From positions 142,272-206,271 of the forward strand of contig JAVXUO010002518.1 in NCBI GenBank assembly GCA_033065855.1: DNA of 64,000 nt, written 5' to 3'. The translations under genes were made by a program, and so were the position numbers. The notes beneath the pieces are model-generated. The model ran no database searches, was not told where the DNA came from, and worked only from the letters and a program-made list of their open reading frames with translations. Positions 53,540-64,000 of the stretch are shown piece by piece (positions within the stretch are counted from its first letter, which is position 1; each line of letters starts with the position of its first letter). Source of the stretch: Escallonia rubra. Lineage: Eukaryota > Streptophyta > Magnoliopsida > Escalloniales > Escalloniaceae.

Positions 53540-54480
53540 ACAATATTTGAAGCCTCAAATGCAAAAGCTTGAAGTAGAATAGCAGAATCAGGTGCACGTC
53601 TGATACAAAGGCTAGCAGCTAAAACCATCTTCTCAAGTTGATCATGGTCATAATCACTGCCCATGCTTGGATCTAACAACTGCAAAACCTTCTCACCCTC
53701 TAAAATTGGCTTCGCCTAGAGGTCATCATCAACTCCCGTTGTTACTTGAATCAAGAAGGAAGATATCATAGAGGAAAAATTTTAAACACTCGTGCGTGTA
53801 TGCAATCCATCAGACATGCTTAACAGTATGTACGATGTCTATACAAACCCATAGGAGTTTCTTGTAAACCATAGAAGTTTCTTATCCCTAAATTGTATCT
53901 ATATCATTTTTCCACTATTCAGTTCTTAATTTCCAACCACTTGAAATATTCACTCACTAATAATCACGACCGTCGCACTTGAAGAACTGCTCTTAAGAGT
54001 TTTCTTTGTCCACTTCGATTTAGACATTGCTGCATCGCCAGTTTCATTCTCATTATTGTGCAATTGTTGATGGAGGGGCCGGCCGTAATTCTTCTTCCAA
54101 TCCTCACCATCCACTTCAACCAAGAAAAAACAATTGTATTATGTAAATATACACCTCAGGCAATCGTCACTGACCAAAAGTTTGGAGTTATCTACATACC
54201 CTTAAAGTGAAAGGAATCAGAACTTCCTTATACACAGAGAACTGAAGTAGTCTATGTTCTCTTGAACACAATTTTGCCATTCCTGACAGAAAAAACTGAG
54301 AAATTGCTTGACAGTTTCCTCGCACAGTACTTTGCCACCGAGACAGAAGATCCAATGGTATGATGGACTCCTTTCATTCCTACAACTACACTTGCTGTGC
54401 CGTAAGATTTCGCTTCGCGGACTAGAAATTTACGAACTGGTGATCCTCTACAGACCTTAAGCTTCAGATCAACCTGCACA
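53540..54480 (-). pseudogene. Captured receptor-like kinase fragment (with USP-type domain)
   Basis: Exon at 54473-54254: DLKLKVCRGSPVRKFLVREA then SYGTASVVVGMKG and SVAKYCARKLS, the end of an adenine-nucleotide alpha-hydrolase (universal-stress type) domain. A probable linker exon at about 54125-53945 is Ser/Lys-rich. An exon from 53715 reads KPILEGEKVLQLLDPSMGSD then EKMVLAASLCIRRAPDS, the C-terminal lobe of a kinase; the catalytic core between is missing. This architecture occurs in plant kinases with an N-terminal USP-like domain. It stands immediately upstream of, and on the same strand as, the TOPLESS-like fragment. A TAG follows KIVFKRT. Confidence 0.75.
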
Positions 54481-54529
54481 ACAAGAATTGCCAAATTCAA
54501 TCTTCTAAGCCTCCATAGTGGAAACAAGA

Positions 54530-55192
54530 AACTGAAACCAAAAACATAAACATAAACCCTGCTTTGGGTCTTAAATCATAAATCGTAAATCCTTTCATCC
54601 TTTCCAAACACATTATCGAAATCATAAATCCCTTCAAACCCATAATTTACCACAATTTTTCAATCCCTTTTTCCCGTCCTTAGGTACATATTACATCCCA
54701 AATCATACTTAACCAGATGGTTAGTTGGATAGAAGGCAAATTACACACTAAAAAGCAAGAAACGGTTAAAAAAACTAGAGAGGGTAAAGTTAAGGAGGGA
54801 ACCTACTTTAAGTTGCAGAAACCTTGGTAAGCAGAAAGCACAGAATCAAAAGCCTTGACAAAAGAGAGCATCGACGATTGACCTTGATCGATACAACATC
54901 ATACAAATGATAAAACACCAACAAGGTTAGAACACCTCAAACATAAAGTCTACCATAGTACACATTTAAACGGAATGCTGCATTCAACCATCAATTACTA
55001 GCGCAATCCATCGTATACTTAACATGCATTAATCTAAATGCTACATTCCATCGCCACTTCAAAGAATAACCAGTACATACCATCCCAAAAATGCCACGTC
55101 ATTACAAAGCATGTTTTCAAAATAGCTAAGTCAACATGTTGCCTGTACTAAGGTTAGGGGACTGGTTTTCGTGAGTGTGCTAATCTGCAAAG
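54530..55192. other. AT-rich spacer, nothing recognised
   Basis: Contains a repeated TAAATCATAAATC / CATTCAACCATC-type texture. It separates the kinase fragment from the PMD gene. No MULE terminus could be identified here. Confidence 0.4.
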
Positions 55193-58100
55193 TTAAGTTC
55201 CACATGGTGCTCGTACCCCTTTCTTTGCCCTCAGAGGATTCCTCTTGGCGTATGTCTTGAGTTTAGGGCGCTTTGCAGGCTGCTCCATCACAACACATTG
55301 TGTTGCACAATTCGACGTAGGAGGAGGCTCCTCTGTAACCTGTGAAACTGAATCTTTCACAGGTGAACAAATCCCATGAGGTGCTCTAAGACGATGGGGA
55401 TGTTGACTTCGTCGAGCTCGTGGAATAGCATAAAAAAACTGGTCAGAAATGCAACCTCCTCTACCTTGACCAGTGATTCGTCCAGGACTTGATACTCGGC
55501 TACCACCTGTAACACCACTGCTAAAGCTGTCATATGGAACCGACCCATGTGTCTCTTTCTCAATAGGTCCCAGCTGTTCTTGTACCATCTCATAACAAGC
55601 AAGTGGATCAGTAGAAATGGGAGGGATTTCCGAAGGTATATCCTTGACTATACCTTCCATCTCAGATTCATGAAGCAGCGGGGATGGCATGTGATGTACA
55701 GCTGCTGTCTCAGTTGCTGATATAGGTGCTGGGCCTCCTGGTGTATGAGGTCGATCGGATCTATTAGGTGTGGAAGATGATGGCCCATGAGCAGGGGGTG
55801 TCCTGGATGTGGAATGGGATGTCAAAGGCTCATGCTCTGCAGCTGTTACAGGCGATGGTGAGGGCAAAACCTGCATATGAGGTTGGACTGATGGTGGCAC
55901 GTGTGATGTTGATGCAGTGTTTGGTGCTGGTGCACCTATCGGTGCTACGGTGACCGGCTCCGTGGTCGGTCTCGGTCCCTTTCGGCGTGCCCGCGGTGGT
56001 CGTCGGGCCTGAGTAGCTGGTTGTGTCGGATCCCAGATTCGTGGCTCTGGTTGTGCACCGGCTGAGATTCGTTCAGCCTCACAAATGGCAGACAGTGCTT
56101 CTCGACACACAACCTTAATACTTGCAAGGGATTCAATGGCTGCATTAGGGTCAGTAGAATCAGCAAGGTGGAATATGCGCTTGATTTGTTGTGCCTGCAA
56201 AATAAGCAAGTTCGTTAATAACCAGCTAGTTTGAGGTTAATTTCATATTTTCCGTTACCATCAACCTTCAAAGAAGTCACTACTGTAACAACCTAACTAC
56301 GAAATGGAATTGCATTACCATCAACCTTCAGAGAAGTCAAATCCCAAATGCATTTACATTAAATCACGCAACAACACAGCATGATATTTAGTCAAAGAAA
56401 TAGCATGAAGGATGTAAGGCATATGAAGCTAGAGAGTTTGTAGAACAGAGATTATTACCAACAGGGTCCAAACAGAATCCCACTCACTAACATACAAGCA
56501 CCCGAAATAATAGGGAGGAACAAATACCATAGACAACAGGTTTGTCCTCGTCTGGGTTTCGATCTGCCTCAAAGAACTCCTCTAGGGGGTTATAGCCAGT
56601 CCTAGCAGGCAGCAGCTGCAGGAGCAAAGATGCCCACTGCGGGAACCGAGTACAGTACAGCGTAGCTAGTTCCTAAAACTACAGTTAGTCGTACTAGATA
56701 TTCCGACTTAATGAGTTCAAACTTAGAAAAGCATGAATTGGTTTAATCAGCCATCCAACACAACAAAGTCTCATCAGGAGAAAGATGCCCACTGCGGGAA
56801 CCGAGTACAGTACAGCGTAGCTAGTTCCTAAAACTACAGTTAGTCGTACTAGATATTCCGACTTAGATATCCTTGTACAGAAAATCAAACTACAGAAGAG
56901 AAACTTGCTCATATAGCAGCTTTAACAGCAAAATTGTTCCCTCGAGAGTATTCAGCACCAATTACGGACGGTTCCAAATTCCTCTCACCGTATTCAATAT
57001 GCCATATTAACCAAAGGGTGTGGAAATGAGGTGCTATTATACTTATCACCAGACAGAAAATAACCACACAAACAATGAAGGCTTAACTTTTAATCCCACA
57101 ACTGCAAGGCTTTTATGTAATCTTTATAGAGACGTCATATCAGGAAGCGCTCCTAGACCACAACAAGTTTGACAAATTACGTTGAATAAGCTTTCTTTGT
57201 TTTTCAATTTTCTTTCAAAAGGTTGTGATGCCAAGATTTGTGAAGAAAATCTTATTCAACTCTTTTGAAGAATAAAATAAAATAAAATCACAAAAGTACT
57301 TCCACATAAAAGGAAACACTACTGAAAAAGGTACGAGCAAATCAAGAAATACGACTATACCATGCTCATTTTGAGTATTTAAAAGGGTGTTTTGAATAGC
57401 ATAAGGACACGTAACCGCAATCAGTCATCAGAGCAACTTCACGGTGCCAATCTCAGAACTACCATCACAGTTTTATCACGTGCACTGGCAGTACCTATGA
57501 TATATGTCCTGTATTTTAAAATGTCTAATGCATGGATAATCGGATCTTGTAGTTTAAAATTTTCATAACGTGAATGATCACAAGGTTTTAGTAGCTATTT
57601 CTGGACCAAGCAGAGTGGTCTTATTAGTCTAAGGGAAGTCCTACATGTAAGTGCATAACATGTGTTCCTAGCAAGAATCACATTTTTTTCCCCAAGTGAC
57701 AAATTTATGTACCACAACTCACCAAGTCTTCATATCATTCTCTATTGGGTGGCTACATGATCCTAGCTAGCAATCAACCTCTTTTTCTCTTTCTTCTCTA
57801 TCTTTTTGTTCTAGCCTAGATTCCCTTTCTTTTCCCTGTCATTCAAGAGTAACACTTTCGGGATTTTCTCCTTCTTTATGCAAGTGCTGTGACTAACATC
57901 CCAGAAATATCCTTCTTTGATACCTCTTGCCCATGCATTTGTGCACACTGCACAACAATCCTCCTCCAAGATTTAGTCAAGTTGAGCTGCATATACTGTT
58001 CTTCTTACTTGACTTAAACTTATATTGTAAGGCACTTCTCCAACCCTAGAACATTGCATAAACTCATGTTAAAGCTCGTACACAACTAGTCTAGAAAATG

Positions 58101-60829
58101 ACATATACGAAGCTCTCTTCGTCCTTAAATCCACTGTATTACAATGAAATAAAAAATCCTAAACTCAGACTTCTTTAATGAAGCAAGACCCTAATCCTGT
58201 CACTAGTACTAAGGCAGTAAACTAGAATCTGAATTGCTCACAGGAATGGCTTGTAACTGTATCATGATTGTATCTGAAAATTGCAACACTGGGAACTTCC
58301 CAATAATCTGGGACAATGTGTTTTGCTTGTGCAGGAGGCCAGCACCCAGGCATACAGGATAACCTGTTTTGTTTTAGTTTTTCTATTTTCCTTTCTACCT
58401 CCCCTGTATTCCTTTCTTCTATTTTCACATCATTATTTTGCTTATGTGAGAAAAACCATTTCAACCTCCCAGCCCAGACATGTGTCTTTTGTTCATACGA
58501 TAATCCCAACATATTCATGCAAATCATCAAATTCAGACTATACAATTAATGTAACTTGTTGGAATTCCCTCCTTCTCTCTATGTCTCTCTTATACAGGGC
58601 TTGGTTTTTAGTGAAATCAGGAGTTATGGAATTCCCTCCGTGTCTCTAGAAAAACCATTTCAACCTACCAGCATTGTGATGCAGCACATCAGGATATTTA
58701 CACTAAAACAACATCCGAAATGAGCAATTTTAGAGGTCTTTGCTTTGCACTTCACCATTTGGGACCCCATATCCAACATATGTCCCAAATGTTAAGTCAT
58801 TATACCCCAACATCTCCACAGTAGCATGCGAAAAAGATGTAGATAGTTGCTAGCGTTTAAATGGAGGAAGGGCCTAAGATACATACCAACATCTCCACAG
58901 TAGCATGCCCTCCTTGGTATCCAGATGGTATATTTTGCACCGGTTTGCCAACCAACAGACGGGTGATCGAGCAGTACCACAACATGTATGGGCTAGAGTA
59001 CCCTGCATCAACATGTTCTCCTGCCGCGTCTATACGATATATAGCATCTGCACGAGCATTCCACATGTCAATGTAGACACGATGTTTCAGCTCCCAGTCG
59101 GTGTTCGGGTGGCCCCGACGATCAATCTTATGAAGGACCTCACCACCAGTGTCACAATCACGGGGGATCACCTGGCTCATGCTGTATTGGGGGCAAACAC
59201 GGTCCGGGAAGTGCCACTCCACTCTTTCAAAGCAGATAAGCGGCGATCGAGTCATCCAAACATGCCTTCCGGTCAAGCAGTACTCCAGTAGCGAAGCTAA
59301 GTCATACGGTTGCCATATGAACTGCGGGATGTAAAAGGCACATTTTTTTAAAATAACATCTAGACAAGCCAATTACATACTTATGTACCACATGTGAATA
59401 CTTAAGCACAAACCTCGGATGACTTTAAATTGTCCAGCTGATCCCTATATCCCCTGAGACACTGTGATCCTACCCTGTCACTTTCCAGTGCTACAAGCCA
59501 CCTGTCGATGTTATTTTCAAGTTTGGTTAATAAACATAAAAGGTGATAGTAACCATAGACGCATACAATTCCTATAGACTTTCATACTATCACTAGTATG
59601 AAAGTAACCATAGAAGCATACAATTCCTATGAAACTGTCCAACTGTTACTGTCGCCCAGAAATAAGGGCTTACCTCCTACCCAAAGGGTCTCGAGGTAAA
59701 GGCTCGACTTCATGTGGCTGGGGAGGGCCTCCACCAGCAACAGGTGCATCGCCAGCGGCCTCATTATGTTGCATGTCAACAGCAGCAGGTTGTGCCCGGT
59801 CCTCTACGGGGGGAACTCTTTCAGGGCCTCTTTCGGGACGCATGTTAGGGCACCTCTCCCAAGCCCATAACTATTTGATAAGGTATTTTACAAATAAGGA
59901 TCAATGATAAGATATCGTATAGAAAAAGAAGGAGATTAACACTTTAGCTTACCTGCAACAGAATTAGGGGTCCCCCAATCTCATATGCTGAACTCCTGCT
60001 TGCTCGGCACATCTCACGGTACAAGTAAGCTAGAGCTGCACTACCCCAACTACGCCCACTCGCAGCCTTAAGGTCTTGAAGCAAAGTTAAGTACATAAGA
60101 GGAACCCTAGCGCCAGATAGGTTTGGGAGTAAAACACCACCAATCAAGGCCAATATAAGAGCCCTGGCATGCTGTTGTACAATCTCATCATCTGAACCCT
60201 CTGGTAACACCATGAATTGATCCATCAGCCAACGAAGTTGTATTGACCCTCCACTTATGACCGCTGCAGGTGGCCTGACACCTAACCATTCATGACAATA
60301 CTCCTGCCACGCATCTGTGGAACGTGTAGTGTCAACACCTATAACAGCATCACCGTCAACGGGTAGCCCAGACAACACTGCCACGTCCTGTAATGTAATT
60401 GCAGCCTCCCCAACACGAAGGTGAAAAGTATGGGTCTCAGGCCGCCATCGCTCAACAAGTGCTGTGATGAAAGCATGATCAAGTCTAACCTCCATGATCC
60501 GGTAAAGCCCATAAAAACCAACTCGCACCAAGTACTGCATGACACGCGCATGTGGCTCCATCCTTCGATTCCCACCGCGATTCCGAACTAGTGGTCCTAG
60601 GGCTCGTCGGCATGTCAATACCTTATCAACCTGCATGCATTTTCTATATCAGTTAAATTAAACATGAATAATTAAAGTTGATAACAAAATCAAGTACCTC
60701 TCTATTCCAGACACAGCTAGAACAATGAGAATGTTGCAAATCCAGTACATGAGGATCGACGGGCCCTGGATTTACCAAATACTCCACAATTTCCCCCTGT
60801 CTAGGTCCTTCATGTCTTAGTCCCTCCAT
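55193..60829 (-). CDS. Plant mobile domain (PMD / MAIN-like) protein, transposon-type
   Basis: Model: exons 60829-60698, 60630-59953, 59870-59674, 59501-59414, 59321-58887, about 56615-56529 and about 56194-55193, most with GT-AG borders and continuous frame. The PMD spans the second to fifth exons: GFYGLYRI, VERWRPETHTFHLRVGEA, TLQDVAVLSGLPVDGDAV, W-----GV-PP, LLQLWAWERCPNMRPER, IWQPYD, DRVCPQYSMSQVIP. The tail is Pro/Ser/Thr-rich (Asp-Pro-Thr repeats, basic RRPPRARRKGPRP). PMD proteins include MAIN/MAIL silencing factors and many transposon proteins. Adjacent to a Mutator transposase on the same strand, so probably the second gene of a MULE. The phase at the last intron is not resolved. Confidence 0.75.
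56628..56870. repeat. 85-bp direct duplication in a PMD intron
   Basis: GATGCCCACTGCGGGAACCG to AGATATTCCGACTTA stands at 56628-56712 and 56786-56870, nearly identical, 158 bases apart. The left copy abuts the 3' splice site of the next exon. Confidence 0.93.
56950..58880. other. Long intron of the PMD gene, no other gene seen
   Basis: AT-rich, with a CT-rich stretch at 57780-57870 and short internal duplications (AAACCATTTCAACCT at 58452 and 58652; GGAATTCCCTCC at 58560 and 58627). CAACATCTCCACAGTAGCATGC occurs in the exon end at 58889-58910 and again at 58808-58829. Confidence 0.5.
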
Positions 60830-60989
60830 CTCTACAAAAAACCAATGCAAACTCTATGGTAATTAGCGTGAAAAAACACAATGCACGAAATAATATTAAA
60901 CTGATTATTATCTTCATCTCGCTTTTCAAGCATTGTCACCTAATTTCAGTTTTGTCACCTACTTCAAGTTTTATCACCTAATGTCTATT

Positions 60990-61505
60990 TTGTCACTTAA
61001 TGCCGCTTACAATTCAAGGTTTGTCATCTGTAGCCTTGTTCTCTTTTCCAGCCTTATAGTGTATCTCAAAGGTGAACCCCAGCAGTTTAGATAAACATTT
61101 TTGTTGGAGTAGTGAAATCACTCTCTGGCCTAATAAATATTTAAGGCTACAATGGTCTGTTAGAACAGTGAAAGGTTGAGTGCCTAAGTAAGTGTGTCAA
61201 TGCAATACTGCTTGCACTAAGGCCATCAATTCTTTCTCATAGTCTATGCACATCCTCCATGTTCCATCTTTCTTCTTCACCAATAATACAGGTGAACTGA
61301 AGGGTGAAGAGCTAAGGGTGAAGAGCTGGTTTGTATAATCCCTGAATCCAACATCTCATGCACTATCTTTTCTACTTCTGTTTTCTGTGCATAGGGCATT
61401 CTATAAGGTGTAAGGCTAACAAGTGTTGCATTTGGAATAATGGGTATGTGATGATCCTGTGGCCTTTTTGGTGGTAAGCCCCTTGGTTCATCAAAAACAT
61501 CCGAA
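60990..61505 (-). pseudogene. Ty3/gypsy pol scrap, RT joined to RNase H
   Basis: Minus strand: [40 protein letters not shown] and SGIIQT, then [20 protein letters not shown]. The frame runs directly into the RNase H region [11 protein letters not shown] and TYLGTQPFTVLTDHCSLKYL, then KENKATD. The whole polymerase catalytic core between them is missing. A 12-base repeat GGGTGAAGAGCT lies at 61300-61326. It sits between the MULE transposase and the PMD gene. Confidence 0.88.
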
Positions 61506-62204
61506 AAGCTGTGACAAGATTATTTTGTTAATAACCAGCTTCTTTTGTTAATAACCATCTAATGCTATCCAATGCTATTTTGTTAATAACCAGCTTCTTT
61601 GCATCACTAACCTGGGAAACAAGATTATTTAAGCGATATGGCAAACAAAGCATGACAAAGACATAGAACCATGGTGGGAACAACTACATGTAAATGGTGG
61701 GAACAACTACATGTAAATAGGAAACAAAGCATGACAAAGCGATATGGCAAACAATTGACTTTCATCAAAAAAACTTTAGAGCATCATTTGCAACACCACC
61801 ATCTTCTTCGCGGGTTAAGTACGAGGGCAGGCTGAGATAGTTAAAGTCATGCAGAGAAGACGAGAAGCAAAGACAAAAAGGTCTACTTGAAATAACGGTT
61901 AAATGGGAAAAGCATGGTATGGTAGATGCAGGTTGCTTACGTGAGATGGCACATGCAAAAAATGGCCTACGAAATGACTACCTTATATGATGAAATAAGG
62001 TTTGTCACTCTTGATTATGTTTGTATCACAACATTGTGTAGCATTCTATGTGGAGATAAACTTCAAACTTTCAAAAGTTTTAAAACTAATAATAGGAAAA
62101 TGACATAGAGTTTTCAGCCAAAGGACTACATTAGTTTGTACAAAAGCTTGACCATAATATACAACGCAGACAATATGAAAAAAAACGATGGGAGCCGACT
62201 ATTG
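61506..62204. repeat. Spacer with short tandem duplications
   Basis: TTGTTAATAACCAGCTTCTTT occurs at about 61529 and 61592. GGTGGGAACAACTACATG occurs at 61673 and 61698. ACAAAGCATGACAAAG and GCGATATGGCAAACAA each occur twice at 61635-61755. No gene recognised. Confidence 0.75.
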
Positions 62205-64000
62205 TCAAGTGTCAAACGTTGTTGTTTGAGCTGTCTGCCTTGCATGACATGTACGCTTGTCGTGGCCAGTATTTTTGCATAATCCACAACGTTTCGGCTG
62301 CCGCTCTAGACGAATATCCATTTCATTGCGCAAACGGACTGATCTTGGTCGACCCTTCCCTCTATTTACAGCAGGGGGCATGAATGTACAGCCGGTCCAT
62401 TCTTCCCAGTAATCTGGATGCTCCAGTGGTTGAAACATTTCAGCCCATATCTTGCTATATTCCCGAACCGAAAACCAGGCACTGATAAATGCACAAGGAT
62501 CTAGCTTTGCCACTGCACAACATGCTAGAACATGAGAACATGGGATTCCATATGTCGTCAACTTCCCGCATGTACATGTTTTATCTTGAAGCCGCACAAC
62601 CTGTGCGTTTTGGCCGCGTTTATTTCTCACCAAAAAATCCCCCCGATCACCGGTCGTGTTATAAGGTTGCACAAACATAGAACCAATTTTCCTTTTCGCT
62701 TGTTGAATTGCAAGAATGACGGAAGGGACATAATGCATTTGATCTGCCATAGAGGTTGCCGCAAGGTTTCTTCTCAAATTAAAGTAATGTACACAACGGT
62801 GAAAAGAGGTTTGGACTAGTGCTGTGATAGGTAAGCCTCGAGATCCTTTCAAAACACTGTTAAATACTTCAGAGATGTTGGTCGTTATCATTCCAAAACG
62901 TTTACCACCATCATGTGCAAGTGTCCATTGTTCAACGGGTATCTCATCACACCACTTTTTTGCTTCTAACGAAAGATTTTTGACCTCTTCCATCAACTCG
63001 TTGAATTTGCGAACTTGAGTAGCCGTCCCAGCAGCCCAAATAAGCTTCTTCAGCTCCAAACTACTGAATTTTTTTGTGAAATTGCTACGAATATGTCTCA
63101 AGCAGAACCGGTGATGGGCATAAGGTGGCTGCCATAATTGGTTTTTCCTCACAGTGCTTAAGATACCGGGATGGCGATCTGAGATCAAGCAAATACACCT
63201 ATCACTTGGGACCACATAATCTCTAACATGCTGCAAAAACCAATTCCAGCTATCATGGTTCTCCCCTTCAACGATAGCAAATGCAAGCGGCAATATTTGG
63301 TTGTTTCCATCGGCTGATACGGCAATTAACATGGTCCCTAGATAATTTCCATGAAGAAACGTGCCATCAATGCTAATAACAGGACGACAAAATCTAAATC
63401 CCATGATGCATGGCTGAAATGCCCAAAAAACTCGTTTAAAGCGTATTGCATCAGATTCTCCACGCCCTTTTGGATTGTATTCGACAATGGTACCGGCATT
63501 ATACTTTTGGATGGCAGCTAAAAATTTTGGCAATGCCCGATATGACTCTTCCCAATTCCCATACAAATCAGCAATAACCGCCACCTTGGCCTTCCACGCC
63601 TTTTTATATGAAACAGTTTATTCATATTTTTCCTTCACAGCTGCAATTAAAGAGCTAATTCTAACCATCGGATCAGCTTCAACTATGTTGCGGACTGCTT
63701 CACTAATCAGTCTATAGTTTACGTGGTGTTGGTCTTGGTTCAAGGCCGTCCTCAATGGACATGTGTGAGGTCCTCGATAGCGTGTAACTTCAAAATAGTT
63801 ATGGCTCTTCTTACACGTTGCACGGAGATAAAAATTGCACTCATTCGGGAACTTACATGTCAAAGCCACCATAGTTGGGATAGACTGCTTCACCTTGTAG
63901 ATCAAATTATGCTTGACGTGGTACCTTAAAATAGCCTTCACAAACTCGCTTTTATCCTTGAAAACTAGACCCACTCTTAACTCGTCGTGCTCGGGATGCC
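62205..64000 (-). pseudogene. Mutator-like (MuDR) transposase, 5' end beyond window
   Basis: Open from the window edge through LRVGLVFKDKSEFVKAILRY (MuDR N-terminal domain), then SSLIAAVKEKYE, a TAA at about 63618, then YKKAW-AK and the MULE catalytic domain. Residues of the DDE set are visible: ISIDGTFLHG, CLISDRHPGIL, and the Glu of TTNISEVFN. A SWIM zinc finger C-TC-GKLTTYGIPC-S-H and a CCHC knuckle C-GL-C-KNTG-H-DKRT-C follow. It ends at 62205. Apart from the single stop it is 459 residues open, so it decayed recently. It would cut and insert elements with long TIRs and 9-bp duplications. Confidence 0.93.

Noticed and set aside
58905-59291. Plus-strand frame of 128 codons opposite the PMD exon
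   Set aside because: Shadow of exon 5 of the PMD gene; the minus strand carries the conserved residues and splice sites.

Overview
This is a window of an angiosperm nuclear genome made almost wholly of nested, decaying mobile DNA. The evidence is plant-type transposon families (CACTA, Mutator-like, hAT, Helitron, Ty3/gypsy chromovirus), endogenous plant pararetrovirus, a plant mobile domain gene, and captured fragments of plant genes (TOPLESS-like corepressor, ARM-repeat proteins, a receptor-like kinase) with GT-AG introns. No rRNA, tRNA, CRISPR or bacterial-type operon was seen. The species cannot be named from the sequence.

Layout. 1-1600: CA-rich microsatellite and a relic of a CACTA terminus. 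1601-19884: a decayed Ty3/gypsy chromovirus (gag, protease, RT, RNase H, integrase, chromodomain, 2.3-kb 3' LTR). It is split inside the RT region by an 11.5-kb CACTA element at 3527-15039, with TIRs, a 3-bp TTT duplication and subterminal TTTTAGCGACGG arrays. The CACTA element carries a broken TNP2-type transposase and a TNPA-like gene on the minus strand, and is itself interrupted by a 581-bp hAT MITE (6111-6691). 19885-20876: tandem repeats and a short Helitron. 20877-32780: an inverted pair of florendovirus-like endogenous pararetrovirus copies, both rearranged; the long one contains a 2.9-kb solo LTR (24140-27040). 32780-37980: satellites, Helitron-family copies and a 220-bp direct duplication. 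37990-40624: a second kind of pararetroviral coat-protein remnant. It is interrupted by a 1.1-kb Pack-MULE with fragments of two ARM-repeat genes, and is cut off by a related long LTR (40625-about 42720).

42780-44410 is a foldback array built from ACGTGGTTT / AAACCACGT modules. 44838-47729 holds two divergent, mutually homologous small ORFs of unknown function around a tandem-repeat block that carries three copies of one TATA promoter; this is the best candidate for something undescribed. 48722-54480: a CACTA terminus beside captured, intron-containing TOPLESS-like and kinase fragments, with a second 2.9-kb solo LTR in one intron. 55193-64000: a plant mobile domain (PMD) gene and a Mutator-like transposase on the same strand, separated by a gypsy RT-RNase H scrap; together they look like a PMD-carrying MULE running off the right edge.

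The clearest relative ages come from nesting: gypsy is older than CACTA, which is older than the MITE; pararetrovirus is older than the solo LTR and the Pack-MULE; TOPLESS capture is older than its solo LTR. Nothing here looks like an intact host gene. The PMD gene and the two small ORFs are the only loci that still look potentially expressible.
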